A DNA stretch of 64,000 nt from Gnetum montanum (Eukaryota; Streptophyta; Gnetopsida; Gnetales; Gnetaceae), in the NCBI GenBank assembly GCA_015680685.1, contig MNCI01011140.1, positions 837,927 to 901,926 on the forward strand, given 5' to 3'. Positions 11,119 through 21,469 of the stretch are shown piece after piece; position 1 is the stretch's first letter; each line of letters begins with the position of its first letter. The notes beneath the pieces are model-generated. The model saw only the letters and a list, made by a program, of their open reading frames with translations. It did not search any database and was not told where the DNA came from. The position numbers and the translations under genes were made by a program.

Positions 11119-13800
11119 ATGGACCAAAAGGTAAACACACGCAGGAAGGAGGACCATCTCAACCAAGGGAGAAATAGCCAAGAACAGGAAGGGGCCAAGA
11201 ATAGGCCCAAGAAGAATAAATTGCAAACCATGTCATGGGACCTCTTAGGGAAGAGGCTGAAGTGGAATCTATTCATTAGATTCCAAAACAAGTAGCAACA
11301 ATAGAACATTCCCACTGAGATGAACCACCAGCTCAGCAACCTTGAGGTGACCTTGATGAAGACTTACCTAAATCAAATTAGATCAAGGAAGATCCAAAAG
11401 ACAATGCTCCAAGAGTTGAAATTTTGTTTTTTCTTAAAGTAAGCACCTAAAGAGGTACAAGACCAATTGAAGACCTTTTCCATGTGTTCAATTATCACTT
11501 CTAGTAGAAAGTAGTATATGGGAGAGATGTTCTTATTTTGGAACAATAGGTAGGTTGATTCAACAATCAAGATCAAGGACATTTTAGTGTCCTACTCAGT
11601 GCAAGCCATTACAGAGGCACTTGGGTTGCTTAAAATTAGGGCAAATCTCACCGAGATTCCAATGTAGGAAGATCCTAGCATCAAAAAAGAATGGATTTAA
11701 TGAAGCTATGGTATCAACCAAAAGGATTATGACACACTCACATTGGTAAAAAGAATCCACTACAAGATTGTAGGTCTTTCACCTAAATCCCATGGTGAGG
11801 CCCATCAAGATCATTGTCTTTTCTACCTATGCATGTGTTGCTCTGAGTGGGAGATTTCTAGTTAACCTTCCACAACTAATCTATCTAGAGATATAGAAGT
11901 GATTCAAGGAGAATGAAAATGGAAGGAAGGCACTCAATTTCCATGCCTCATAAAAAAACTATGTCAGAGGGAAGGAATAGCCCACTACACTATCAATGCT
12001 ATCAAATGTGCTTTGACCACTAATTGGATAGAGTTGATCAAGGATAAAACCCATGCAACAACCATCCAAGAAGAGGAGTAGCAACCACCATCTCCACTTG
12101 CCACTTAGAACATTATGCTAGACATAGCTATGACATCCCAACAGTTGCAAAAATATAGAGAATGGCTCTTGAGCGAGCAAGAGCAATAAGCAGGCATAAG
12201 TGATGGAGACCAATCTATGTACTAGCTAGTAATGAGTCACCTAAATGAGATGGCCCAAATAATCAGCCTAATGGAAGGTGATGGATACATGTTCTCTGTC
12301 CAACGAATGTAGTTGTCTACGAGGTCGAGCTATGATCTTCTCTGTGCATTTGGAGGAGGACAAGGAGGCAAAAATACTGATGATGTAGCACCAAGGGTAA
12401 GAAACAATAGCAAAGGTGGTTGTTGATAGAATTGCTAAAATAGTTAATTTTGCTAGACATCACTACACTTAAAGATGTGTAGACATTCACAGGGATCTTT
12501 AGTGCTTTCCCTAAAGGGCATCGCTCATCGACTGGTTCTAGNTAGATGTTTTTAACCTTCTAGATAGTATAACTGTAACCTAATTAGAGTTGCTAGAGGC
12601 AAGAGGTAAGAACATTATTTTGAAAGGGCAACTTGAAATAGCCAAGGAGATGAATGAATTCTTGGCTGTGGAAGTTGTTGAATTGAGAGCCCAGATTGTT
12701 GACCCTACATTTCTCAACCTAGGTTGAGGGTGCAATGGAGACAGTGAAGTTTTATCGATCTTTGGCAAAGGCCACCTAGCATAAAATTTAGAAGGCCTTG
12801 GATTTGACCTACCATGAGAATGTGTAGCTAATTACAAAAAACCATCACTTGCAAAATGTTGATGCACATAAGCAACAATTGATTGATTTTATCCATCAAC
12901 ATCAAGAGAAACTAGCCAAAGCAAACACAGAGTTAAGGAGATTAGCAACTGAGAACAAAAACCTCTTCATGGAGGAGGTTTGTGCCCTTTGCCAAATGAC
13001 TGTAATAGAGGTAGCTACCTAGAAATTAGAGGCTCTTAAATTTAAGAGATTCAAGGATCACTATAAAGACTAGCTTGGCCTACAAAAGGAAGTAAATGAA
13101 TAACACATTCAAGTGACAAAGGAAAAGGTGAATAAGACCCTCCACCAAATCCAACAAGGATGCAAATTATGGCAGCCCATCATTGATGGGATTGATCAGT
13201 ATAATAAATAAGAAATTCACATAAAGGAGTTATAGATAGAGGAAATGATTGAATATATGGAACTTGTTGGTCTCTAGTATGCAAACCTAGCTATGCTGAC
13301 TATCGAATCATCATGGTCATAACTAGAAAACTAAGTGGCCAGCTCATACTTGTTGTACAAGGTAGAGTTCAAACACCACAAGGACACCAAGCACAAGCTT
13401 GTTATTGCAAACCCTAAACTCAATGTTCTCAAGGAAAAATATATTGATCATGGATTTATTTTCGAGAGCCTGGCCAAAAGAATGAATGACTACCAAGAGC
13501 TACATAATGTAGTAAAGACATTAGATATCAAACACAAATAATTTTCTTCCTAATTCATCAATTTCAAAGAATTATTCCTAGTAATGCCCTATTTGTGGGA
13601 TATCCTCATTCTAGCTTACATTGACGATGTTGTGTGGATTGTGAATGATCCTTAAAGCAAGGAGGAGAAGATGAAGGCATTACTAGATTTCTTTCACCTT
13701 CCACTAAAGGTAGTAGTCATAGTAGGATAGCCACATCCACCTTAGGCACCACGTGCACTTGAAGCTGGCGAAGGTCCTTCAGAACCTCAAGAGCTTCCAC
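11119..13800 (+). pseudogene. Third ORF of element A (decayed, conserved between sister elements)
   Basis: It starts at ATG 11119 (MDQKVNTRRKE), giving a basic N-terminus. Conserved islands shared with B (44369-47090) and E (59498-62130) are a Trp/Tyr-containing segment near 11500, MSHLNEMAQIISLMEG near 12232, and a long Lys/Glu/Leu-rich, coiled-coil-like C-terminal half including LLYKVEFKHHKDTKHKL (open at 13335-13541). A C-terminal LWDILI...DP segment lies near 13590-13660 and corresponds to PYPWDVPI...VHDP of B. No membrane segment was spotted. Athila elements are known to carry an env-like ORF at this place, but this protein looks coiled-coil rather than envelope-like. I do not recognise its family. 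The N at 12542 lies inside. Confidence 0.6.
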
Positions 13801-14036
13801 CACCTAGGACTATTTGATCTTCTTAACCATCTTCATGTCATTAGAGGAGGTGGTATCCAGTTTGAGTAGTCATGTCATGGTGTTCAATTTCTTGTCATGA
13901 ACACCACAAATTTTTGTAATGATGTCAATCTATACACTTGGACACTCAACTTTTTTTATGTTAGATTGTTATGTCAAGAGTCAGTCAATAATCCCATACC
14001 TTCCCAATTTTGTAAAGGAATTCGAGGACTAGTTTT

Positions 14037-14054
14037 CATTTAATCATGGGGATA
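14037..14054 (+). other. Polypurine tract of element A at the 3' LTR
   Basis: The sequence catttaatcatggggata directly precedes TGATGAAGC, the LTR start. It is the degraded form of the ttcagtcatgggggta tract seen in C. Confidence 0.65.
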
Positions 14055-14925
14055 TGATGAAGCATCAAAGTGTTGCATTGACATGCCCCCATCAACATGG
14101 CCTCATCGATGTGGTGTTGCCCTGTTAATGGGGCTGCATTGATGTAGCATTTGTTGCATTTATGAGGCCTCGTTGATGCAACTCCACAATAAAGTTTATA
14201 AATATGCACTCACTAGCCATGTTTATGGCATGTCTTATCATACCTGTAGTAGAGTTCCTGTAGTTTTGTCATTTGAGAGTTAGAATATTTTTCTAAGTGC
14301 TCGCAACAGGAGTCAAAAAGTATACAGATATTTATTTGAGTACTGATGTACCTGAGCACACCAATGTGAACAACAATAAATATGAGCCTTTTAATCAAAC
14401 ATTGCAGTACTTGGAATATATTAATGATTTATTTCTGTATTTACTATTTTCATTAGTTATGCAATTAATTAAGACAAACTAGACTTTAATTAATTAATTA
14501 ATTAAGCTAAATAGATTAAACACATAAGTACGACTACTTCAAGCATGACATATAGTGCTTGGTAACCCACTAGTGTTGTATGCATTCAGGATGCATACAG
14601 AAAGTGAAACCAAATGCTTATGTTAGGATAGTTAGTTATTAATTAGCAATTAGATTAGTTAAATTGGTTCATAAATTGAGTTTCAACTTGTTATTAATCA
14701 TAGATGAATAAAATATAAAATAATAAAAATCATGTGCCCCAATTACACTAAACCATACAACTAAGCTTCACAAGTGTAGTTGAAAAGACAAAAAATTGTC
14801 ATGGTTAGATTTCACCCCCTAGAACTAGTGTACTTAGGAACTTAAGGTTTGCAGAATTCAACCAGATTACACATGAAAACTTGTAATTTATATGGTTGGG
14901 TGTAGGATAGACTTGTCACTCATCA
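14055..14925 (+). repeat. 3' LTR of element A
   Basis: It runs from TGATGAAGC to CACTCATCA, 871 bp. The U3 carries repeated GGCC/ATCGATG motifs and TATAAATAT at 14197-14205. The downstream R/U5 aligns with the LTR of B from about 47411 (the gttagaatat...ctaagtg block and later). No partner LTR is in the window. Confidence 0.88.
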
Positions 14926-15105
14926 AATTGTATAGTGAAACATTAATACATAAACATGTGGTCTTGATAATTTGTGAATGGTGTCTAGATTTTGACATTC
15001 AAAATAAAGAACTTTTTAAAGTTTCATTTTTTGTGAAGTTCTTTAATTTTTCCAAGAGTTATTGATTAATAAATGTGGCTTGCATTCTACAAGATGTATG
15101 TTGAA
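14926..15105. other. Unassigned AT-rich spacer
   Basis: Follows the 3' LTR of A. I see no coding or repeat signal in it. Confidence 0.4.
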
Positions 15106-15335
15106 TGAAGTATATATTTCAATGCTAAGATTGAAGAATATTTTGAAGTTTCATGCTTTGTTCAACATTTTAATCTTCTTTCGGAGACCTAAATAACAAA
15201 TTGTTATTTTTATTGGTTTCATTAAGCATATAAAATCTACTTCTACAACATTTGGTTGTGGCAAACTTTTTATTTTTTGGTTGAACTTTATCTTCTTAAT
15301 TATAAAAAGGAATTGGTATTCCAAGTAGTTGGGAA
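15106..15335 (+). repeat. Inverted-repeat arm shared with 17225-17450
   Basis: The plus strand here aligns with the minus strand of 17225-17450. Shared blocks include gaagaatattttgaag near 15133 and aaaaggaattggtatt near 15306. In one frame both read like L-NLKNILKF...KRNWY, so the similarity may come from coding sequence. The two arms flank the LINE RT remnant. Confidence 0.55.
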
Positions 15336-15369
15336 GTCTTTAATTAACTAATAACAAGTAATTTTCCAA

Positions 15370-16640
15370 GCAAGATTTAGACAGCAATATCATACTATAG
15401 ATCATCTTATCATTTTAAAATATCTTATTGATAGAGTAAAAGGTCCGCACAAGAAAATATTTATCTACTTTGTAGATTTATTTTAGGCCTATGATTCAAC
15501 CAATCAAAGAAAGTTATGAAGAAACTTGGAAAATTTACAAGTTCCCACTATATGTTATGTGCCATCTAAAAACTTTGCAAAGATGTATGCAATCAATTTA
15601 AGAATGGACTAAGAAGGAATTTAATTTAATAGTTTTGTTGGTGTTAAATAAGGATGTCCTCTTTCTCCTACTTTATTTGGGCTTTTTATTAATGAATTTG
15701 AAGAATAGATGCATAACATACCAACTCAATTTGCAATTATAATTGGAAGAAATCATGTTAGACTCTTACTTTATGCTAGTAATTTTGTCTTAATTTTAAA
15801 GTCAATGCAAGGATTATAGAAAATGCTTAATATTCCTAAGGATTTTTTTCAACATTGAAGAATGAAAATTAATGCTCAAAAAACAAAAATCATTATATGT
15901 GGCATACGTACTAAGATGTACAATTTTACTATAGGAAATGAACATGTGGACATAACTTCCTTGTATAAATATGTTGGCATAAAATGCTCCTACAATTACA
16001 AATGGGATTACTATTTTGCTCAAAGAGTTACAAGCAATACAAAAGCTTTATTTTCTTTAAAAAACACATGTAAGAAAAAATCCTTTTTATCTTGGGATGT
16101 CCTAAAATAACCTTATCATGCCATTGCTCAACCACTTATTCTTTATAGATGTATTATATTGGATACTTCTCTATCAAATAAATATTTGAAAAAAATAGAA
16201 GAAACTCAAAAGTCTTTTCTACTTGATGAATTTCATGTGAAGAAATAGACACAATATAATATTATATTTCTTGAAGCAAAGTTGATGCCCTTAGAACTTG
16301 AAGTCTTATATTACTTTATAACCTACACTCATAATCTTATTACATCTTCATTGGATAAATACTTCAAAAATGTGATGATGGAAACCCATGATAAAGGATA
16401 GCTTCATCATAGAGTCATATGGTTTAATAAATGGAATATTCAATAGCACATTCTTTATTTTGATGCAAGTTCACAAATTAGTAAAATAAGAAGGATTTTA
16501 AAAACTTTGGGAAGATATAAAAGAAAGAAAAAACATTTCTATTTGAATAGTATCAAGTGAGGTCTTAATTTGAAAGAAAAACTATTTATTTGCTTAATAA
16601 TATTAATAATAAGCAAAAAAATTCAGATTACATCACATGC
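15370..16640 (+). pseudogene. Non-LTR retrotransposon reverse transcriptase (decayed)
   Basis: The frame reads ARFRQQYHTIDHLI, IYFVDLFQAYDS after restoring one stop (first catalytic Asp kept), then GVK*GCPLSPTLFGLFINEFEE, LLLYASNFVLI (normally YADD, so the catalytic pair is lost) and KINAQKTKIIICG. An open stretch at 15862-16110 continues with LYKYVGIKCSYNYKWDY. This motif order is that of a LINE polymerase thumb and C-terminal region. No endonuclease domain or poly-A tail is visible, so it is a fragment. The clade is not resolved. Confidence 0.8.
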
Positions 16641-17960
16641 TAAAACATTGAGTAAAAAGTATCAAAAATAACATGGAAAGAAATAACTTTCCAATTTTCG
16701 GGATGTCTACTTATGTGTACAACTTTATAATAGAGGCTTTGAAAAATCAAGAGAGAGAAATTAAATATTAGTAGGGAGGATGATCCTAGTACTAACAACA
16801 TTTACATCATTTTCAATATCCATGCTTGAACTTAAAATAGTAAAACAATTGATGTAGCAATAGAAAGCTTTAGTGAAATAGAATCTTTTGTAGGAGAGGA
16901 AGATCCACTAGTACACACTAGTACATATTATTCATCATAATTGACCTTATATTGAGACTTTTTAGCATTTTCTATAGCCCTTTCAACAACAAAAGAATTA
17001 ATCTTTAGGTAGATAATAATCTTTGTATGTAAGAAAACATTTTCCGTATGCACTATCTATTTTGACTAATCAATACTTCATGTAGTAAAAGTAATAGTAT
17101 TCATAAAAGCTTCCATCTTCTCTAGGAACATTAAACATATGTTTATGACAAAAAACATTACAAGAAATAGGAATATTATAATCTATAATTGGATGAATGT
17201 AAGTCTTTCTACTTGTTTACAATACCAATTCCTTTTTACAATTAAGAAAATTAATTTCAACAAAAAAAAAAACAGATACAAAAACCAAATGGTGCATAAA
17301 TAGATTTCATATGGTTAATGGGACCAAGAAGACTATCAATTTCTTGCTCAACGTTTTCAAAAATCAAAAGAAGATTAAATAGTTCAACAAAACATAAAAC
17401 TTTAGAATATTCTTCAAATTGAATATCAAAATTTGAAGTCCACTTCTAAATGATCAACATTATGTATAAAAGATCCTATATCTATGGCACATGGCACCAT
17501 CAAAGCATTGCCTAGCACAATAAGTAGAAAAAAAATGAGATTAATACTTAGTACAAATAACTTGAATATCACACTTTTGCATCACATCATTTAATTGTGA
17601 AGTGAAACCTTGATTATAAGGTTGATAACCTAAAATTTGAATGAACATATATCATGATGTACGATCAGCTACTGGTAACTTGTATATATCATCAATGAAA
17701 ATAAAATAAGGTGTTTTAGTTACATCAACATCACTAGAAGAAGGTGTTATAGATGTTTATTCACTAGCTTGTAACTTTGCATTCTCAAAATCAATAGAAA
17801 TTTCTACATCAATTAAAAAGTAGAAATGTTAGCATCATTTGAAGAAATTAGAGATAATTTAGAATCCTTCATAAGGGAAATCTAAAGAGATCAAAATTTT
17901 TGAAGAAAAACTGAAGAGAGAAAAATTAGATATGTTAAAGAAGCATCAAATTCGCTAGAG
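16641..17960 (-). pseudogene. Unrecognised antisense coding-like region
   Basis: The minus strand shows two protein-like stretches with few stops. One reads SSDVDVTKTPYFIFIDDIYK then ILGYQPYNQGFTSQLNDV (about 17780-17570). The other reads HMKSIYAPFGFCIC then YNIPISCNVFCHKHMFNV with EDGSFYEYYYFYY (about 17320-17070). I do not recognise the family. It may belong to the same repeat as the arm at 15106-15335. Codon-like continuity is the only support, so it could be chance in AT-rich DNA. Confidence 0.3.
17225..17450 (-). repeat. Inverted-repeat arm shared with 15106-15335
   Basis: The minus strand aligns with 15106-15335 (aaaaggaattggtatt near 17230 and the ttgaagaatattctaaag block near 17410). 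It lies inside the unrecognised antisense coding-like block. Confidence 0.55.
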
Positions 17961-18074
17961 GAAAATTAGATTTGCTTAGAATTTCGAATTGTTGAAACTA
18001 AAAATATTTGACTATATATAGCCAATACACAATACTTGCCTCTACTAAAGTATCATGTTAACTATATATCTTAG

Positions 18075-18800
18075 TGTGTAAAGTCTCTTATTGGCTATAT
18101 GTTTTGGGATATGCTTATAATCAGTCTTTTAGGTTATAGGTTAGAGCTTGGTTAGAGCATGTGGCTTGTGATTTGAAGATAATAGATTTGGGTACGCTGA
18201 TTTGATAGACTACTTGATATCATAATAATTGTTGATCAACAAAAAGACTCTACTATTGTAAGGAAATGTAAAGCTTTGGGTGATCCAATATTTGGTAAGT
18301 TGATACAAATTGTGATCCATATTTGATTATGATGCTTGAAGATTTGTTATGTTGATTTTGAACAAAATAATATCAACTATTTTTACAATTATAATACTAA
18401 TAATAACAACTAGATTTAGAATTATTTTTTGCTATATATCTTGGGATGTACTTATAGTTAATCTTTTAGGTTAGAGGTTAGAGGTTAGAGATTGGTTAGA
18501 GCATATGTCTTGTGATTTGAAGATTATAGGTTTGGTTCTAATAGGTATGCTCATTTGATAAACTACTCAATATCACAATAATTGTTGATCAACAAAAAGA
18601 GTCTACTAATGTAAGGGAATGTAAAGCTTTGGGTAATCCAATAATTAGTTTAGTTGATACAAATTGTGATCCATATTTCGTTGATATCCCAATTCTAGCT
18701 AATGATGATGCTTGAGGATTCATTATGTTGATTTTGTACAAAATAATGTCAACTATTTTTTATGGCTATAATACTACCAATAAATAACCTAATTTAGAAT
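18075..18800 (+). repeat. Two tandem copies of a tRNA-derived SINE-like unit
   Basis: Units at about 18075-18425 and 18430-18800 share long blocks: the tRNA-like head ttggttagagcatgt, then gtgatttgaagat, attgttgatcaacaaaaaga, gtaaagctttggg and acaaattgtgatccatattt. The head resembles the TAGCTCAGTTGGTTAGAGC box A of tRNA genes, with a decayed box B (ataggtttggttct at 18527-18540). Each unit is preceded by a stretch like the tail of the other SINE family (ggctatatgttttgggatat). These are not functional tRNA genes. Confidence 0.65.
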
Positions 18801-19061
18801 TATGATGTTAAGTGTAAATTTGAGATTCATAACTTTCCTTTATTAAGAAAGAAAAGAATTTTTTTGTTTGTTTGAGAAAATAAAAATAAGAGAGTTACTA
18901 AGTTTTCTTGTCCATCTTCAAAAAATTCTTAAATTTTTTCATTTTAGTTCTAATCATCAAGTATAATTTGGAAATTTTTTTTGTTATATTTAATAAAAGT
19001 TTTTGAAAGCTCTTATTGGCTACATGTTCTAGGAATATATATAGTAATCTAGTTTTAGTTA

Positions 19062-19580
19062 AACAATGATGTGTTAGCCTAGTGGATTATGTTTAAACCC
19101 CAAAATAATTATAATATAGCTATACCTCAAGATATATAATTCAACATTACCCATCAAAATTGAACCCATGACTTGGAAAAAATTCTTAACACTAGGCTAA
19201 TATCTTATTGTTAAAGAAATGTTAAAGCATTGGTCTAAGCTATCTATTTTGACCTTGGTTTATGGTAGGAAAATATAAAGTCCAATTCTTAGTATTTTGA
19301 TTTAGTCTCTTTGGCTAACATGTTAATATTTTGTTTCATTTGAAATAAAATGGTCTTTATGAAAATTTTATTTTTTCTCTTCTTTATTTTTTGATTAAAA
19401 GTCATTTATGATATGTATTATACTCAAAAGAGCTCAATCAAAAGGCTTAAAAATTAGCAGAAATAAGGCAAAATATATAGAATGCAAATTTGATAACATC
19501 ATAAAAAATAATGAAATAGAAGTAACAATTCAAGACTAAAACTTCCCTTACTACAAATAGTTTTGCTACTATGGGAAAAC
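19062..19580 (+). repeat. Composite repeat, copy 1 (SINE fold-back, unique block, RTE start)
   Basis: This stretch aligns almost continuously with 63472-64000: the SINE fold-back, about 210 bp without known identity, then the entry into RTE sequence near 19425. The junctions are shared, so the whole unit was duplicated or amplified as one piece. Confidence 0.75.
19064..19215 (-). repeat. SINE family 1, minus-strand copy in a fold-back
   Basis: On the minus strand, box A (ttagcctagtg) and box B (gggttcaatttt) are followed by gggtaatgttgaatta and a tail ending ttttggggttt, as in the copy at 24226. A plus-strand head (aacaatgatgtgttagcc, 19064-19081) faces it, so the block has inverted ends. 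The same arrangement recurs at 63476-63630. Confidence 0.6.
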
Positions 19581-20150
19581 TAATAAAGATATAAAAAATA
19601 GAATTGAGACAAGATAGTCAAAATGGAGATAGGTTGGTGGTATTCTATATGATTAAAGAATACCAATAAAATTGAAGAAGAAATTTTATAGGATAGAAAT
19701 CAAGCCTACCAACTTATATGGTGTTGAATGTTGGATAGTACAAAAAGAGGCAAGAACAATAAATTAGTGTGGCAAAAATGTGAATCCTTCAATGGATATT
19801 GAATGTTACTAGAAGAGATAAACTACATGATATAGATATTAAAGGAAGACTTTGGAGTAGCTTCTGTTTCAAATAAGCTAGAAGAATAACAATTGAAATG
19901 GTTTAGACATGTGCAAAGAAGATTAAACAATGAGCCTATAAACAAAGGTTGCTATATCACTATTCTAGGAAAGCCACCGAAAGGAAGACCAAAGAAGACA
20001 TGCAAAAAAAATGATCAAAGATGATTTGAAGAAACTACAAATAAACAAAGATTTAGCTCTTACTAAAGGCCAATGACATAAAAGAACTCATGTAGCCAAC
20101 TCCATTTTGTTAGGACAAGGCTAGGATGATGATGATGGTGATGATTCCAT
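19425..20150 (+). pseudogene. RTE-type LINE, 3' end (decayed)
   Basis: Reading frames give a degraded C-terminal RT region of the plant RTE type: LNQKA*KLAE...NANL, a KLKKKFYR-like block, YGVECWIVQK-like, MRILQWILNVTRRDKL, IKGRLWS, and KPPKGRPKKT near 19972. The 3' end runs into an ATG-rich repeat (aggatgatgatgatggtgat, 20125-20144), the usual tail of these elements. Only the 3' part is present, as expected of 5'-truncated insertions. Confidence 0.75.
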
Positions 20151-20289
20151 GATGGAATTCTACTAAGCCTAATTACAACATTACCAAAGAATTGTCAAAA
20201 TTCTTTAATAACAGTGGTTAAGTGTTAAATTTCTTATATTTTCATTTGAATGTATAATCTTTAGGCTATGGAATCAATTCTACTTACAT

Positions 20290-20440
20290 GCCAATTTTCA
20301 ATAGGTAAGGATACATGGCTTAAGTAGTTAGTTTAATGTTTTGTTAGACAAGAGGTTGTAAGTTCAAGTCACATTTTAAGCATTGTTATATTCATTTATA
20401 ATTCTTCGCAAATGCCATACTGACTATATGTCTAAAGGTA
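20290..20440 (+). repeat. tRNA-like SINE remnant
   Basis: A box-A-like stretch (atggcttaagtagttag) is followed by a box-B-like gttcaagtcac about 40 nt downstream, then a tail block (actgactatatgtc, near 20420) like that near 18090. No flanking duplication was found. Confidence 0.4.
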
Positions 20441-20659
20441 TACTCATAATCATTCTTTGAGTTTTGATACCTCAGTAATTTTCCATAGCAAAAGTGTAGA
20501 TCCCTCCCACATCATCATTTTAGCTTTATAGAATATGGACATATTGAGTTCTTTTCATGTAATTTAACCAAACTTCCTCTTTTTCCCTTCTTCTTGTACC
20601 TGACTACTTGATAACTCTACTTAACCTTGAGTGAAAAAGGAAAAGAAGGTTAGCATCAA

Positions 20660-21260
20660 GTTGACCCCCCAGCACATCTTATACATGACTTCTTTTCTTC
20701 GGATTAGAAATTAAACTGCTTTCGTTTTGATTGAATTTGTTGTGTGCACGTTAGAAAGGGGAAAAAGTTGATGAATGGCTGAATTGACAACGACTATTCA
20801 CCAATAATTCCAATGTCCACTACCTGCAGCTAAAGCACCATGTGAAAATCCGAGCGACCAAAATTTTGGTCAACACTTCTGGAAGGTTAGGTGAAGTTAG
20901 CAGGCCGACCAGCATTCCCTTGGTGTGATTTGGTGAATATGCTGGTACCAGCAATGATTAAAAGGAAACCTAATTCAAAGGTTACATGCATTCTAATATT
21001 CTATCATTAATCTGTGCATACAAATTGTGTGAACCGTGGAAAATGGATCATGAATAAGCAGCTGGTCACCAACTCAAGAAGGTCATGCAGTCATTCCGGG
21101 TTCATCTTTTAACAACATCCAACGCCATTTTGCTATAATAATTACATTACGAGTTCTCACAAAATTTAAATCCGGCATTTGCAGAGATACTGGAATAGTG
21201 GAATCAGAGACATTTATCCTTCTGGGCTGCTTTCTTTTCTCTGCAACTCAAGAATCAGCG
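20660..21260. other. Non-repeat-like island upstream of a small ORF
   Basis: This sequence is less AT-rich than its surroundings and matches no other part of the window. It could be promoter and 5' leader of a gene or gene fragment. I see no firm promoter element in it. Confidence 0.3.
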
Positions 21261-21264
21261 GCAG

Positions 21265-21465
21265 ATGGCAACCCTTTTGTTACTACTGTCGATATTTCTG
21301 CGCCGCCATCAGTTCAGAGAGGATGAAGATGAAGAACTGTCCATGAATTTGGATCATGCTCATCAGAAATTTGATGGCAACCCAAATTCAATGAAGAAGA
21401 GCACAGTTACATTTGTGCCTGCAGATATGCGCTCTGATTCTATTTTCCTTCCTGTTCTGCTTTAA
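21265..21465 (+). CDS. Small hypothetical ORF, 66 aa, possible gene remnant
   Basis: The ORF starts MATLLLLLSIFLRRHQF and is intact to TAA. A short hydrophobic run (residues 3-12) is followed by a basic turn, which would suit a signal anchor. The rest is acidic and polar (EDEDEELSMN, DGNPNSMKKSTVTF). Its base and codon use are more GC-rich than the retroelement debris around it. I recognise no family. It may be a true short gene, the first exon of a pseudogene, or a captured fragment. No intron or poly-A signal could be fixed. Confidence 0.3.
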   Translation: MATLLLLLSIFLRRHQFREDEDEELSMNLDHAHQKFDGNPNSMKKSTVTFVPADMRSDSIFLPVLL

Positions 21466-21469
21466 TTTG

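Larger units (their letters stand above)
3122..14925 (+). mobile_element. Element A: Athila-type Ty3/gypsy retrotransposon lacking its 5' end in the window
   Basis: Order: gag (from its middle), protease, reverse transcriptase, RNase H, integrase, polypurine tract, noncoding region with an internal TATA box, third ORF, second polypurine tract, 3' LTR (14055-14925). The 5' LTR and the start of gag should lie beyond element F, which splits gag at 3121/3122. All coding regions carry many stops and frame breaks. There is no chromodomain after the integrase core, consistent with a non-chromovirus lineage. Confidence 0.88.

Noticed and set aside
2204-14925. F's LTR and A's 3' LTR as a single element pair
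   Set aside because: They are in opposite orientation with different U3 types, and A's gag starts in the middle directly at F's LTR edge. They are two nested elements.
18120-18545. True tRNA genes at the ttggttagagcatg matches
   Set aside because: There is no acceptor stem or intact T-loop. Box B is decayed and the unit continues as a repeated body, so they are SINE heads.
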